Positions 52,232-61,466 of a stretch of 64,000 nucleotides of DNA are shown here, in pieces (positions within the stretch are counted from its first letter, which is position 1; each line of letters starts with the position of its first letter). The stretch is from the NCBI RefSeq assembly GCF_009856865.1, contig NZ_WVUD01000009.1, forward strand, positions 1 to 64,000, given 5' to 3'. A program made the position numbers and the translations under genes. A model generated the notes under the pieces. The model had not been told where the DNA came from. It made no database searches and saw only the letters and a program-made list of their open reading frames with translations. This DNA comes from Solidesulfovibrio aerotolerans (GTDB lineage: Bacteria > Desulfobacterota > Desulfovibrionia > Desulfovibrionales > Desulfovibrionaceae).

Positions 52232-52924
52232 ATGGATGGTTTTTTCTCTTTCGCCCTGGACCGCATCATCCCGGCCCTGGATGCCGGGTTGTGGACGAGC
52301 ATCCTGCTCATTGTTCCGGCTGCGCTGCTGGGGGTTTTTATCGGTGTCAGCGTCGGTGCCGTGCGGGTCTACGGCCCGCGCCCCCTAGCCCGGTTCTGCG
52401 ACGGCTATGTTTCGCTGTTTCGCGGCACGCCGCTCGTGGTGCAGCTCTATTTCTGGTATTTCGCCCTGCCAAACATCCAGATCGGTGACGTGGCCCTGGT
52501 GCTCTCGCCCATGTGGGCCTCCATCGTGGGCTTTGGCCTGTGCAGCGGGGCGTATCAGTCCGAGTACATCCGGGGCGGGCTGCTCTCGATCAAGCGCGGC
52601 CAGTTGCGCGCCGCCCAGGCCCTTGGCCTCACACCACTGCAAACCATCAGTTCCATCGTCATGCCCCAGGCCTTTCGCCGGGCGCTCCCGGGCTGTGGCA
52701 ACGAAATCATCTATCTCGTCAAATATTCCTCCCTGGCCTCCATCATCACGGTCAACGACCTGACCGGCATGGGCCGCAGCCTGGCCAAATCGTCGTTTCG
52801 CAACACCGAAGTCTTTGTGGTGGTCGGGCTGTATTATCTGGCGCTGGTGACCGTTGCCGCCTTTGTCCTGCGCATAGTGGAAAAAAAGCTCGAAATCCCG
52901 GGCTTTGAAAGCAAGCGGGACTAG
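52232..52924 (+). CDS. Amino acid ABC transporter permease 2
   Basis: 230-residue partner permease. Contains FRGTPLVVQLYFWYFALP, the EAA loop LRAAQALGLTPLQTISSIVMPQAFRRALPGCGNEIIYLVKYSSLA, and ends in a short basic tail. Starts 14 bases after the ATPase stop. With the 50714 permease it should form the membrane channel. The next gene, a FAD dehydrogenase, follows after 5 bases. Confidence 0.9.
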   Translation: MDGFFSFALDRIIPALDAGLWTSILLIVPAALLGVFIGVSVGAVRVYGPRPLARFCDGYVSLFRGTPLVVQLYFWYFALPNIQIGDVALVLSPMWASIVGFGLCSGAYQSEYIRGGLLSIKRGQLRAAQALGLTPLQTISSIVMPQAFRRALPGCGNEIIYLVKYSSLASIITVNDLTGMGRSLAKSSFRNTEVFVVVGLYYLALVTVAAFVLRIVEKKLEIPGFESKRD

Positions 52925-52929
52925 CCGCC

Positions 52930-54297
52930 ATGCCCCTTGATGCCTCCCTGGCTGCCCTGCTTGGGCGCGAACTCGGCCCCGGGTTTACGACCGCGCCCGC
53001 AGCCTTAACAGCTGCGGCAACCGACGATTCCGGCCTTGTCCTGCCGCCCGAGGCGGTCTTTTTTCCCAAGAGTGCCGACGAAATCAGCCGGCTGATGGTC
53101 CTGGCCGGCCGGCACGGCTTTCCCGTGACCCCGCGCGGGGCCGGTACGGGTCTGGCGGGCGGCGCTCTGGCTGTTTCGGGCGGCGTGGTGCTCGATACCA
53201 CCGCCATGAACCGTATTGTGGCCGTGGACGCGGCCAACCTGTGCGCCGTGGTCGAACCCGGGGTGGTGACCAAAACCCTGCGCGACGCCGCTGCCGCTGC
53301 CGGCCTTTTTTATCCGCCCGATCCGGCCAGCCTTGCCACCTGCACGCTTGGCGGCAACGCCGCCACCAATGCCGGCGGTCCGGCCTGCGTCAAATACGGC
53401 GTCACCCGGGATTACGTGCTGGGCCTGACCGTGGTGCTGCCCGACGGCGAAGTGGTCAAAACCGGCACCGCCACCCGCAAGGGCGTGGTCGGCTACGACC
53501 TGACCGGGTTGCTCGTGGGCTCGGAAGGCACCCTTGGCGTCATCACCGAACTGACACTCAAGCTCATCCCCCATCCCCGGGAGGTGCGGGCCGTAGCCGC
53601 CCTTTTCCCCGATGCGCGCTCCGCCGTGGCCACGGTGGCGGCCATCATGGCCGGCGGCGTATCTCCCTGCGCCCTGGAACTCATGGACCGGGCCTGCCTG
53701 GGGATTGTGGAAGAACTGTTGCCCTTTGCCCTGCCCGGCGGCGAGGTGGCGCTTCTGCTCCTTGAAGCCGACGGCGACCCGGATCAGGCCGCCCGGGACA
53801 TCGGGCGCATGGAAGCCCTGTGCCGCGACCGGGGTGCCCTGGCCGTGCTGCCGGCGGCCGACGCCGCCCGGCGCGAGGCCCTGTGGGACATCCGCCGCCA
53901 GATTTCGACGCGCATCCATGAAAGCGCGCCAGTCTATCTTTCCGAAGACGTGGCCGTGCCCATCGCCCGCATCCCGGACCTCATCGCCGCCCTGCCGGCC
54001 CTTGGCCGGCGCCACAATCTCTCGCTCTACGCCTTCGGCCACGCCGGCGACGGCAACATCCACGTCAACATCACCGGCGACACCGAGTGCCGCCCGCGCA
54101 CCCTGGCCCTGGCCCGGGAACTGATTGCCCTGGTCCTGGACCTTGGCGGCACCATGTCCGGCGAACACGGCATCGGCCTGGCCAAACGCTCCTTTATCGA
54201 CATGGAATTGTCGCCGCGCTCCATCAGTGTGCAACGCAGCCTCAAAGCGGTTTTCGATCCGGCCGGCCTGATGAATCCGGGCAAAGTCCTGCCCTGA
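52930..54297 (+). CDS. GlcD-type FAD-linked 2-hydroxyacid dehydrogenase
   Basis: 455-residue FAD-binding (PCMH-type) oxidase of the glycolate/D-lactate dehydrogenase subunit D family. FAD-domain motif TPRGAGTGLAGGALAVSGGVVLDT, then GGNAATNAGGP and the C-terminal catalytic-domain motif GHAGDGNIHVNI plus MSGEHGIGLAKR. Lactate is the classical substrate in these sulfate reducers, but glycolate or another 2-hydroxyacid is equally possible. Its partner iron-sulfur subunit is not nearby. Five bases separate it from the ABC operon, so co-transcription is likely. Confidence 0.88.
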   Translation: MPLDASLAALLGRELGPGFTTAPAALTAAATDDSGLVLPPEAVFFPKSADEISRLMVLAGRHGFPVTPRGAGTGLAGGALAVSGGVVLDTTAMNRIVAVDAANLCAVVEPGVVTKTLRDAAAAAGLFYPPDPASLATCTLGGNAATNAGGPACVKYGVTRDYVLGLTVVLPDGEVVKTGTATRKGVVGYDLTGLLVGSEGTLGVITELTLKLIPHPREVRAVAALFPDARSAVATVAAIMAGGVSPCALELMDRACLGIVEELLPFALPGGEVALLLLEADGDPDQAARDIGRMEALCRDRGALAVLPAADAARREALWDIRRQISTRIHESAPVYLSEDVAVPIARIPDLIAALPALGRRHNLSLYAFGHAGDGNIHVNITGDTECRPRTLALARELIALVLDLGGTMSGEHGIGLAKRSFIDMELSPRSISVQRSLKAVFDPAGLMNPGKVLP

Positions 54298-54474
54298 CCC
54301 GCTTGCAGGGAGTGGGGCAATGCGCCGTGTACGCTTGAAACAGCCTCACCCTCCCGCACCCCTTTGGCCGCCCCAGGCCGCAGGCGCGTCAGGCAGCGGA
54401 CACACCATGACACGTGGCACCGGCGGCCTTGAAGTTCCCGACCGCACCGGCCGCTGCCGGGCACAGGATTCCCC

Positions 54475-55704
54475 ATGACACAGGGCACTGCCTCCTACAC
54501 CACCGCGAAAGATGATTATCTCCAAGAAAATTATACTCTTGAAATAGACGAAACACAGGTAGGGAAAAGCCGGCTCAACGTTTTCGTACCGCACGTGTTT
54601 CGCGAATACGAATTCGGCGGCCTTTCTTCCGTCTTGGAATTGGCGAAATATCTCTCGGCCTTTTACGATGCAGTGCGCTTTGTCTCGCTCTTCCCGATCC
54701 CGGCACCCGAAGACTCCGTAGCCATCGCGGACTACACCCGCGGCCCGGCCAAAGAAACCGTCTCGCTGACGTCTTTGGCAGGGAACACACCACTGCCTTG
54801 CCACGACGGCGATATTTTTCTGTGCTCCTATTGGCCGAGCGTCTTCGCCTGGGATATTTTTGCGGCCAAACTTCGCGACAAGGGAAGAAAACCAAATCCC
54901 TTCTACTATTTTATTCAAGATTGGGAGCCTGGATTTTATCCCATGGGCTACAAGCACATGCTCGCTGAAGCCACGTACACATTCAGGGAAGAATGCGTAC
55001 CCATATTTAATTCCATTGAACTGGCAAAGTTTTTTAAAATTAAGAATTATAAATTTAACACGGGGTATGCGATACGTCCGGCGCTGAACAATGCCCTTTA
55101 CAACATCCTCAAGACGATGCACTGGGAATTACCGGCCAAGCCAAGCAATATGACGACTGTTTTAATATACGGACGCCCAAACCAGCCTCGAAACTGCTTT
55201 GATTTTATCATAGAAAGCCTTGAACGATACTTTGCATCGCCTGACGCAATTGATCCTGCACATTTGGCTTTGTTAAGTGTCGGCCTGCCCCATGCCAACA
55301 TACCGTTTGGCAACGGCGCAACGCTCAAATCTCTTGGCAAACTCTCCATCCATGACTATGCCATGCTCTTGCTCAACAGTCATGTCGGCATATCGCTGAT
55401 GGCTTCCCCGCACCCTTCGTATCCACCACTAGAGATGGCAACCTTTGGCCTGCAGGTTATCACCAACAATTACCTTGGCAAAGATTTAAACGGGACGCAT
55501 CCGCATATCGTAGCGCTGCCAACCCTGAGCACGTCTCGTATGGCCGAGGCATTGCAAGAGGCTCTGGCCAAAGCGCACCAGATTACAAAATCACCAACAA
55601 AAGCAACGCTTCCGACTTCTTTATCCAAAGACCCCTGGCTTAGAAATTTTGAACTGTCGCAAATTCCAATACTGCACGCAAAGATCAACACGCCGATGAT
55701 CTGA
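54475..55704 (+). CDS. Glycosyltransferase (WsaF/rhamnosyltransferase-like), atypical composition
   Basis: 409-residue GT-B type protein. FVPHVFREYEFGGLSSVLELAKYL opens the N-terminal Rossmann domain; FYYFIQDWEPGFYPMG, VLIYGRPNQPRNCFDFI and SHVGISLMASPHPSYPPLEMATFGLQVIT match the WsaF-like rhamnosyltransferase pattern. Several stretches (e.g. 54500-54560 and 54980-55270) have clearly lower GC than surrounding genes, a sign of horizontal transfer. It begins a polysaccharide/glycosylation cluster. Acceptor not known. Confidence 0.75.
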   Translation: MTQGTASYTTAKDDYLQENYTLEIDETQVGKSRLNVFVPHVFREYEFGGLSSVLELAKYLSAFYDAVRFVSLFPIPAPEDSVAIADYTRGPAKETVSLTSLAGNTPLPCHDGDIFLCSYWPSVFAWDIFAAKLRDKGRKPNPFYYFIQDWEPGFYPMGYKHMLAEATYTFREECVPIFNSIELAKFFKIKNYKFNTGYAIRPALNNALYNILKTMHWELPAKPSNMTTVLIYGRPNQPRNCFDFIIESLERYFASPDAIDPAHLALLSVGLPHANIPFGNGATLKSLGKLSIHDYAMLLLNSHVGISLMASPHPSYPPLEMATFGLQVITNNYLGKDLNGTHPHIVALPTLSTSRMAEALQEALAKAHQITKSPTKATLPTSLSKDPWLRNFELSQIPILHAKINTPMI

Positions 55705-56162
55705 ATGAAAACGAATACAACGCGGCCATCTCTCATTTTCGATTTATAGCCATACAGCACCCTGGCAGAGGCTTTCCAGGAAGGCGGCTTTTGCAAGACA
55801 ACCCACAGGCCTTGTCGAGCTGGCCCAACGTTCGGCTGGGGGAGGCCGTGTTGCGCCCGCGCTTCGCTGCGGTGCCCCCCCGGCGCGTCATCCCGCTTGT
55901 ATTGTAAGACCGGGTTGCCCGCGCTTCGCTGCGGCCTGCGGTCTGGCATCGCGTCCGGTTCGCACTGGCCGGGCCTGGCGCACAGGGAGCGCTGCCCCTT
56001 GCCGTGCCTGCGGCGCGGGGCGCTTTGACGGGGGCAAACCAAAGGATGTACGATACCGGTTCAAGCGCGTTGCGGCCGGAACCTGCCCCCGACCGGGCGG
56101 CCCGAAACATGCTCCCCCCCTGGCCGTGCGCCTCCACATCTAACCGCCCAAGGCAAAAACGC
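55705..56162. other. Intergenic region with short direct repeats
   Basis: About 460 bases with no gene recognised. The string GCGCTTCGCTGCGG occurs at about 55859 and 55921. The right part holds a promoter-like site. A frame open from 56004 joins the next gene, but its first 53 residues are low-quality, so this stretch is treated as non-coding. Confidence 0.5.
56025..56054 (+). promoter_or_regulatory. Possible promoter before the TPR-glycosyltransferase-like gene
   Basis: TTGACG (56025-56030) and TACGAT (56049-56054) at 18-base spacing; about 108 bases before the ATG. Moderate match. Confidence 0.35.
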
Positions 56163-57533
56163 ATGCCGCAAGATCAAGACGTCCTGAACAGAGAACACGC
56201 CCGACCGGGTTTTCCGGTGCTGGCGGATATCCAGCGCGTTGCGAGCGCCACGCAGAATATCCCTTTCACCGCCTTTGGGAGCGATTTCGACGAACCCGTA
56301 ACGCGCATAACAGCCCAGGGCCGCCTGGAGCCCATGCTGCGCCACCTGCGCCAAGGCGACCAGGAAGGGGCGCTGCGGGCGGTGGAAAGCCTGTGTCGCA
56401 AGTTTCCCGGGTACCATTTCTATCTGGTGGAGAAAGGCGTGCAGTTGGCGGCCCTCAACCGGCTTGACGAGGCAACGGAGGCCTTCGACACGGTCTTGCA
56501 GCGAAATCCCACACACTTCCAGGCACTCAAGTACAAGGCGCTCGTCGCCTTTCTCCAGGGCGACGCCGGCGGGGCGCTGGAACTTTTCAGCCAAAGCCTG
56601 CGCCAACAGCCCGGGGATCTTTTTGCCAACCTCAATTACAGCATGATCAAGCGCGCGATTTTGCCAAGATCCCGCGATCCGCGGCCGGTTATGCCGCGAA
56701 CCGTGCTCTGCACGAGCCTGCCGCCCCGCAATTTCGAACGCTCGCGCCTGGCTGTCTCCTCCTGGCTCGAGCGCGGCTTCACGGTTTTTTCCGTCAACAC
56801 CCAGGCGGAAGCGGACATCCTTGCGCCGCATTTTCCCGAGGTTGCCTTTCACCTGTGCGAGACCACGGCGCGCGAGAAATTCGGCAAAGACTTCCAATAT
56901 TTGTCTACGGCCATGGAGTGTCTGGCGGCAAGCGGCGGCGAGGTGGTGGGCATCGTCAACGCCGACATCGTCATGCGTGGTACACGCGAGGACTGGGCCG
57001 CCATTGCCGCGTCCGGGCGTACGGCCTTCACCTACGGCCCGCGCGTCAACATGCACAACCTTTCCGACAACCACGGCTGGGTGCACGAACCCGGGGCCGA
57101 TATCTTCTTCTTTCCACCGGAATTCGCCCGCCAGGTTCCAGCCTCGGAGTACGCCCTGGGGCTGCCGTGGTGGGACATCTTCCTGCCCAACTGGGCCATG
57201 GCGTCCGGCTTCCCCATCGCCTACATCTATTCCCCCGTGGCCATGCACGAGTACCATCCCATCAACTGGGATTTCAATTTGTATTACGACTTTGGACTCT
57301 ACACCATCCGGCGCTTTTTCGCGCCCATGCTGGGTGAGCTCGTGGCGGCCAATCCGGGCCGCAACCTGTATTTGCGAAAACTTGTGGCCGCCGTCGCCTT
57401 TACGGCCAAGCGCACGCCGCGGGGCGTGGCCACGCCGCTGGTATGCACAAGCGACGTCATGCGCCGGGCCAAGGCACCCATCGACCCCATGCAGTGGATA
57501 CATTTGGAGTACGACACACTGGTCGTGTTTTGA
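56163..57533 (+). CDS. TPR-containing protein, glycan-associated, function unknown
   Basis: 456-residue protein. Residues ~60-170 form two TPR-like units (GDQEGALRAVESLCRKFPGYHFYLVEKG; LDEATEAFDTVLQRNPTHFQALKYKAL). The C-terminal ~280 residues are a separate domain with a glycosyltransferase-like nucleotide-binding look (SWLERGFTVFSVNTQAEA; EVVGIVNADIVMRGTR resembles a GT-A acidic motif). I do not recognise an exact family. The ATG at 56163 follows a weak AAGG; longer starts are rejected. It lies in a run of glycan genes. Confidence 0.65.
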   Translation: MPQDQDVLNREHARPGFPVLADIQRVASATQNIPFTAFGSDFDEPVTRITAQGRLEPMLRHLRQGDQEGALRAVESLCRKFPGYHFYLVEKGVQLAALNRLDEATEAFDTVLQRNPTHFQALKYKALVAFLQGDAGGALELFSQSLRQQPGDLFANLNYSMIKRAILPRSRDPRPVMPRTVLCTSLPPRNFERSRLAVSSWLERGFTVFSVNTQAEADILAPHFPEVAFHLCETTAREKFGKDFQYLSTAMECLAASGGEVVGIVNADIVMRGTREDWAAIAASGRTAFTYGPRVNMHNLSDNHGWVHEPGADIFFFPPEFARQVPASEYALGLPWWDIFLPNWAMASGFPIAYIYSPVAMHEYHPINWDFNLYYDFGLYTIRRFFAPMLGELVAANPGRNLYLRKLVAAVAFTAKRTPRGVATPLVCTSDVMRRAKAPIDPMQWIHLEYDTLVVF

Positions 57534-57608
57534 CATCGCGGGCAGAGCAGGCGGTAGCAACGAGGCGTATTTTTAAACACTGTAAGCTGTTAAACAAATG
57601 ATGACACT

Positions 57609-58552
57609 ATGAACCATAAGAAATGCCCCCTGTGCCACAGCGAATCAGGCACACTGAGCGAGCTTATCCCGAGCGATCTTCTTATTCGCCTGTATCAGGA
57701 CCATTTCAGTATCGACACTGCGAGCCTGTTTGAGGGCAATGCCACCATTCGTTACATGGCCTGCCGGGCATGCAGCTTGCGCTATCTGTCACCCCCCATC
57801 ACCGGAGACGACGCCTTCTATCAGGCGCTCCAAAAATTTGACTGGTACTACATGCCGGATAAGTGGGAATTTCGCGAAACGTCTCCCCATATCCAGCCCC
57901 AGGACCGGGTTCTCGAGGTGGCTGCGGCAAAGGACATTTTTTTGAAGCGTTGACGTGCGCTGCCTATGTCGGCCTGGAGACGAGTGCTACGGCAATCGCC
58001 GCCAACGAGCAGACCCAAAAGCGGCTCTCCCATGAAACCGTCGAGGCGCACGCAGAGACACATGCTGCGGGCTACGACATCGTATGCAGTTTTCAAGTCC
58101 TTGAACACGTGGCCGATCCTGCCAGCTTCATCACGGCATGCCTGAAAGCGCTGCGTCCGGGCGGGCTGCTTTTTTTCTCCACGCCAAACGCCGACAGCTT
58201 TGTCAGCATGGTGGTCAACTACACCCTTGATCTTGCGCCGCACCATGTCACGCATTGGCATGAGTCGACTTGGGAAAATATGCCGCAGTTTTTCCCCATG
58301 ACGCTTGAATGGATCAAAAATGAGCCTTTCCAGGAATACCACCGCGCCCATTACGCCAACACCATGGCCCTTGCCTTAGCCAGACGCGCCGTGGGCCTGC
58401 CGGAAAAACGCGTCGATGCTTCTCCCGGGCACGAGGAGGCGTTGCGCCTCGCCAAGCAGCTCAATGACGCGGCCCTGGCCATCCTGGCCGATCCCCGCGT
58501 GCTGCCGGCGCGCGGCCATACGACACTGGCCTGCTTTCGCAAAAACAGCTGA
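57609..58552 (+). pseudogene. SAM-dependent methyltransferase broken by a one-base deletion
   Basis: The first frame (57609-57953) gives a zinc-ribbon start (CPLCHSESG, CRACSLRYLSPP) and VLEVAAAKDIFLKR. The next frame (to 58552) continues GCGKGHFFEALT with a class I methyltransferase core: IVCSFQVLEHVADPASFI and LKALRPGGLLFFSTPNA. The motif I that should read VLEVGCGKG is split at 57918-57921: adding one G after GTG restores one protein of about 314 residues with all motifs. This is either a real inactivating deletion or a sequencing error in a short G run. It belongs to the glycan cluster; likely substrate is a sugar or sugar-nucleotide. Confidence 0.8.
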
Positions 58553-58564
58553 CGCCCGCCGCTG

Positions 58565-60634
58565 TCAGACCTGCAGGCCGCGCGCCCGCAACACGTCCTC
58601 ATACAGCGTCTTATAAGCCCGGCCCTGGTGCAGCAGGGTAAAGCGCGCCAGGGCGGTCTGGCGGCAGCGCAGGCGCATCTGCTGCATCTCCGGGGCAGGC
58701 AGACCGTGCAGTTCGGCCACGGCCGCAGCCAGCGCCGCCGTGTCGCCGGTCGGGGCCAGCCGCCCGACAGCCGCGTCCACCATGTCCACAATGCCCCCGG
58801 TGGCAAAAGCAGCCAAAGGCAGGCCGCAGGCCAGCGCTTCCAGGGCGACGTTGGGCAGATTATCCTCAAGAGACGGCAGCACCAGGCAGCTTGCGGCATT
58901 ATAGGCCAGGGCCACCTCCCCGGGGGTGCGCAGCGGCCCCAGGTGCAGGCAGCGAAACGGCAGGCTGGCCGGCGCGAGCTGGCCGCCGCCGCCAAAGGTC
59001 AACAGCAGGATCTCGCCGGAATTGCCGGCGGCCCGCAGCAGCTCCAAGGCCGCAAGCAATTCGTGAAAGCCCTTGCGCCGCGTCTCCAGGGAGTCTGACC
59101 CGAACAGCACGACAAAGTCCTTTTCGCCGATGCCAAGGGCCTTGCGGATGGCAGACCGGTTGAGCGGACGGAATACGTCCGTGGGCACGGCATTGGGAAT
59201 GACGTGGACCGCCGCCTTGCCAAGGAGGGAACTGCGGCGGACCTCGCCAGCCAGCCAGCGGCTCGGACAGACCACCGTGATGTCGAGGGTGCGGTAAGCG
59301 GCCTTTTTAAGCGCCCACTGCTCCCGGGAATAGTCCTTTTCCTCGCTGGAGCCCAACTGGGGGCAGCGGCCGCAGTAGCGTTCAAAGCCCCGGCACCCCT
59401 CGGCGTAATGACACCCGCCGGTTATGGGATTCATGTCGTGCAGGGTCCAGACGATGGGCCGGCCCTGCAGGAACGCAAGCTCCCGGGTGATATCCACCGT
59501 GCCGGGAATCCAATGCAGTTGCAGAATGTGCGCCGCCGCGACACCCGGTATGGCGGCAATGTCCGTGCGCGTCCGGCAGTCGCTGAAAATTTCATAGTGC
59601 TGCGGCCGCCCGGGGTAGGCGGCAAGCCGTGTCCGGGTCTCGGCCCAGTAGTCGGGCCAGGCGTTGTGCACCAGTTCCCCGGTTTGCTCGTTGTGCGACA
59701 GCCGGGCCGCGCCAGTGGCGGGGATGACGGCCACGCCCGGCGGGACCGGGGCACTGCTTGAGACCACGTACAAAAAGCTAGCGGCGTCCACGGCCTGCAA
59801 GCCCTGGTGCAGGCGCAGGGCAGCGGAACCGGCCCCGCCCCCGTGCTGCATGCAAAAACTGACCACCCGGGGCGATTTGGTGAAAGGCGTGTCCGGCCGG
59901 CGCGCCTCGATAAACAGCGAATCCGGTTTGCGCACCCCGCCGCCCGGCTCCACGTCCAGGCCATAGCCGGCGAAATCCGGGATGTCCGATTCCCAGGCCG
60001 TGACCGGGCGGACCGCTTCAAAGCCCGCCTCCAGAAGCAGCCTCCCAAGCGAATACCGGTCATACATCCACAGATGGCACTCCCCGGACAGCCGGAAGGC
60101 CCCGACCGCCTCGGCCGTTGGCTCGGCGGCAGGAGCCTGGGGAGGCACAGCCGGGGCGTCCAGCACGGGACGCGCCTCGCCCCCCACCCGGGAAAGCACG
60201 AATTCCCGCGCCGGGACCGGCCGCCTTTGCCAAAACTCCAGCATCTCCCCGCCGCTGCCATGGCGGGTCAACTGGTCGAGCAATTCGACAGTCATCCACT
60301 CGTGGCGCTCCCCGGCCCCGGGTGCATCGTGACACGCCTCGTCCAAGGCCTTGAGATAGGCCCGGGCGGCACCCTCCAGGTCTGGAACCGCCACCCGCAG
60401 GACGCCGCCAGGGACAAGGGCGCGCAGACATTCCCGTAAAAAAAACGCTGCGCCTTTACGGGAGAAATGCTCCAGCACATGGGAATGGTAGACCGCGTCG
60501 AACAGCGCATCGGCAAAGGGCACGCCGCGACGCAGGTTGTATCCAAAAACATGCGGCGGCCGGGGCACCACGTCCACGTTCACCCAATCGGGATGAAAGG
60601 CGTTTCCGCAGCCGAGATTGAGCAAACGGGGCAT
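58565..60634 (-). CDS. Fused SAM-dependent methyltransferase and GT4 glycosyltransferase
   Basis: 689-residue two-domain protein. Residues 1-250: class I methyltransferase with LLNLGCGNAFHPDWVNVD, the acidic ...VDVVP and YHSHVLEHFSRKGAAFFLRECLRALVPGGVLRVAVPD. Residues ~265-689: GT4-type glycosyltransferase with WTLHDMNPITGGCHY, VCPSRWLAGE, HVIPNAVPTDVFRP, then the nucleotide-binding VLPSLEDNLPNVALEALACGLPLAAFATGG. A Cys-rich stretch (CHYAEGCRGFERYCGRCP) is typical of WcaC-like transferases. Convergent with the broken methyltransferase gene. Confidence 0.85.
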   Translation of the reverse strand: MPRLLNLGCGNAFHPDWVNVDVVPRPPHVFGYNLRRGVPFADALFDAVYHSHVLEHFSRKGAAFFLRECLRALVPGGVLRVAVPDLEGAARAYLKALDEACHDAPGAGERHEWMTVELLDQLTRHGSGGEMLEFWQRRPVPAREFVLSRVGGEARPVLDAPAVPPQAPAAEPTAEAVGAFRLSGECHLWMYDRYSLGRLLLEAGFEAVRPVTAWESDIPDFAGYGLDVEPGGGVRKPDSLFIEARRPDTPFTKSPRVVSFCMQHGGGAGSAALRLHQGLQAVDAASFLYVVSSSAPVPPGVAVIPATGAARLSHNEQTGELVHNAWPDYWAETRTRLAAYPGRPQHYEIFSDCRTRTDIAAIPGVAAAHILQLHWIPGTVDITRELAFLQGRPIVWTLHDMNPITGGCHYAEGCRGFERYCGRCPQLGSSEEKDYSREQWALKKAAYRTLDITVVCPSRWLAGEVRRSSLLGKAAVHVIPNAVPTDVFRPLNRSAIRKALGIGEKDFVVLFGSDSLETRRKGFHELLAALELLRAAGNSGEILLLTFGGGGQLAPASLPFRCLHLGPLRTPGEVALAYNAASCLVLPSLEDNLPNVALEALACGLPLAAFATGGIVDMVDAAVGRLAPTGDTAALAAAVAELHGLPAPEMQQMRLRCRQTALARFTLLHQGRAYKTLYEDVLRARGLQV

Positions 60635-60767
60635 GGACTCCTCCTCGGAGAGCTACAACACCTGGGCGGGCATGCCGATTGGAGCGGCTCCAGGCAGACC
60701 CGCCACAGGACCGGAATCGGGTGCGTGTCCTTTTTTCCAAACGCAGGACCAGACGCCGCCCCCCGCC

Positions 60768-61166
60768 CTAATATTCCAGATACGTCGCCTTGCTGGCGTC
60801 TTTTTCCGACACCGACACGCTGACCAACTGCACCGGCTCGTCGGCAATGGCGGCCTCAAGGCGACGGTAAATATGCCGGGCCAGATTCTCCGAGGACGGA
60901 TTTTCCAACGAAAACGCCGGAAGATCGTTTAAATGGCGATGATCCAGTTCGCCCAGAATCTGGCGCAGCCGGCCGCGCAGCACCTTGAAATCGACCAGAT
61001 ATTCCACTTTTGGATCAAGCCGCTCGCCCTCGACCACCGCCTCAACGCCAAAATTGTGGCCGTGCAGATTCTCACACGGCCCCTCATAACCCCGCAAACA
61101 ATGCGAGGCGCAAAAGGCCTCCGTCACCGTCAGCCGCCACCGGCCCTTGCGCGTGTCTGTCGTCAT
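60768..61166 (-). CDS. queD: 6-carboxy-tetrahydropterin synthase QueD family
   Basis: 132-residue member of the PTPS/QueD family, which makes 6-carboxytetrahydropterin on the route to queuosine and 7-deazaguanine. The zinc histidines are in ASHCLRGYEGPCENLHGHNF, where the Cys before ENLHGHNF is the catalytic cysteine. FKVLRGRLRQIL, LDHRHLNDLPAF, ENPSSENLARHIY with the catalytic-triad His/Glu and VSVSEKDASKATY complete the fold. Length is normal. The queCEF genes are not adjacent. Its ATG faces a repeat-rich hairpin region. Confidence 0.9.
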   Translation of the reverse strand: MTTDTRKGRWRLTVTEAFCASHCLRGYEGPCENLHGHNFGVEAVVEGERLDPKVEYLVDFKVLRGRLRQILGELDHRHLNDLPAFSLENPSSENLARHIYRRLEAAIADEPVQLVSVSVSEKDASKATYLEY

Positions 61167-61174
61167 TGCGATGT

Positions 61175-61428
61175 GCCTCCGGCGGCCAGGAGGGACGCTG
61201 TCCCTCCTGGACCTCCCTGCCGGGGGGGATCATCCCCCCCGGACCCCCTGGGGGGGGTGGTTAATGATTGCGGCCCATAACCTCATAAATTCGCCCCCTT
61301 GGGGCGATGGCCTTGTCGGGGCGGCGATTCTGGGGCGGCGGGCTTTGACGCCGCCCCAGAATCGCCGCCCCACAGATGGGGGGTCCGGGGGCTTCAAGCC
61401 CCCGGCGGGGCCTGGGGCAGCGCCCCAG
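61175..61428. repeat. Dispersed repeat copy 8 (atypical) and hairpin cluster
   Basis: Begins with GCCTCCGGCGGCC (61175) then CCAGGAGGGAC/GTCCCTCCTGG (61186-61210) and a B core (CCGGGGGGGATCATCCCCCCCGG). Further inverted repeats follow: TCGCCCC/GGGGCGA (61291-61307), a perfect 23-bp stem with an 8-base loop (61318-61340 with 61349-61371), CCGGGGGCTT/AAGCCCCCGG (~61385-61404) and CTGGGGC/GCCCCAG (61412-61428). It lies between the queD start and the dnaE stop; several could terminate dnaE transcription. Confidence 0.8.
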
Positions 61429-61466
61429 TCTTCGCCTTTGCCTTTGCCTTCAGCCTTGCCGCCCGG

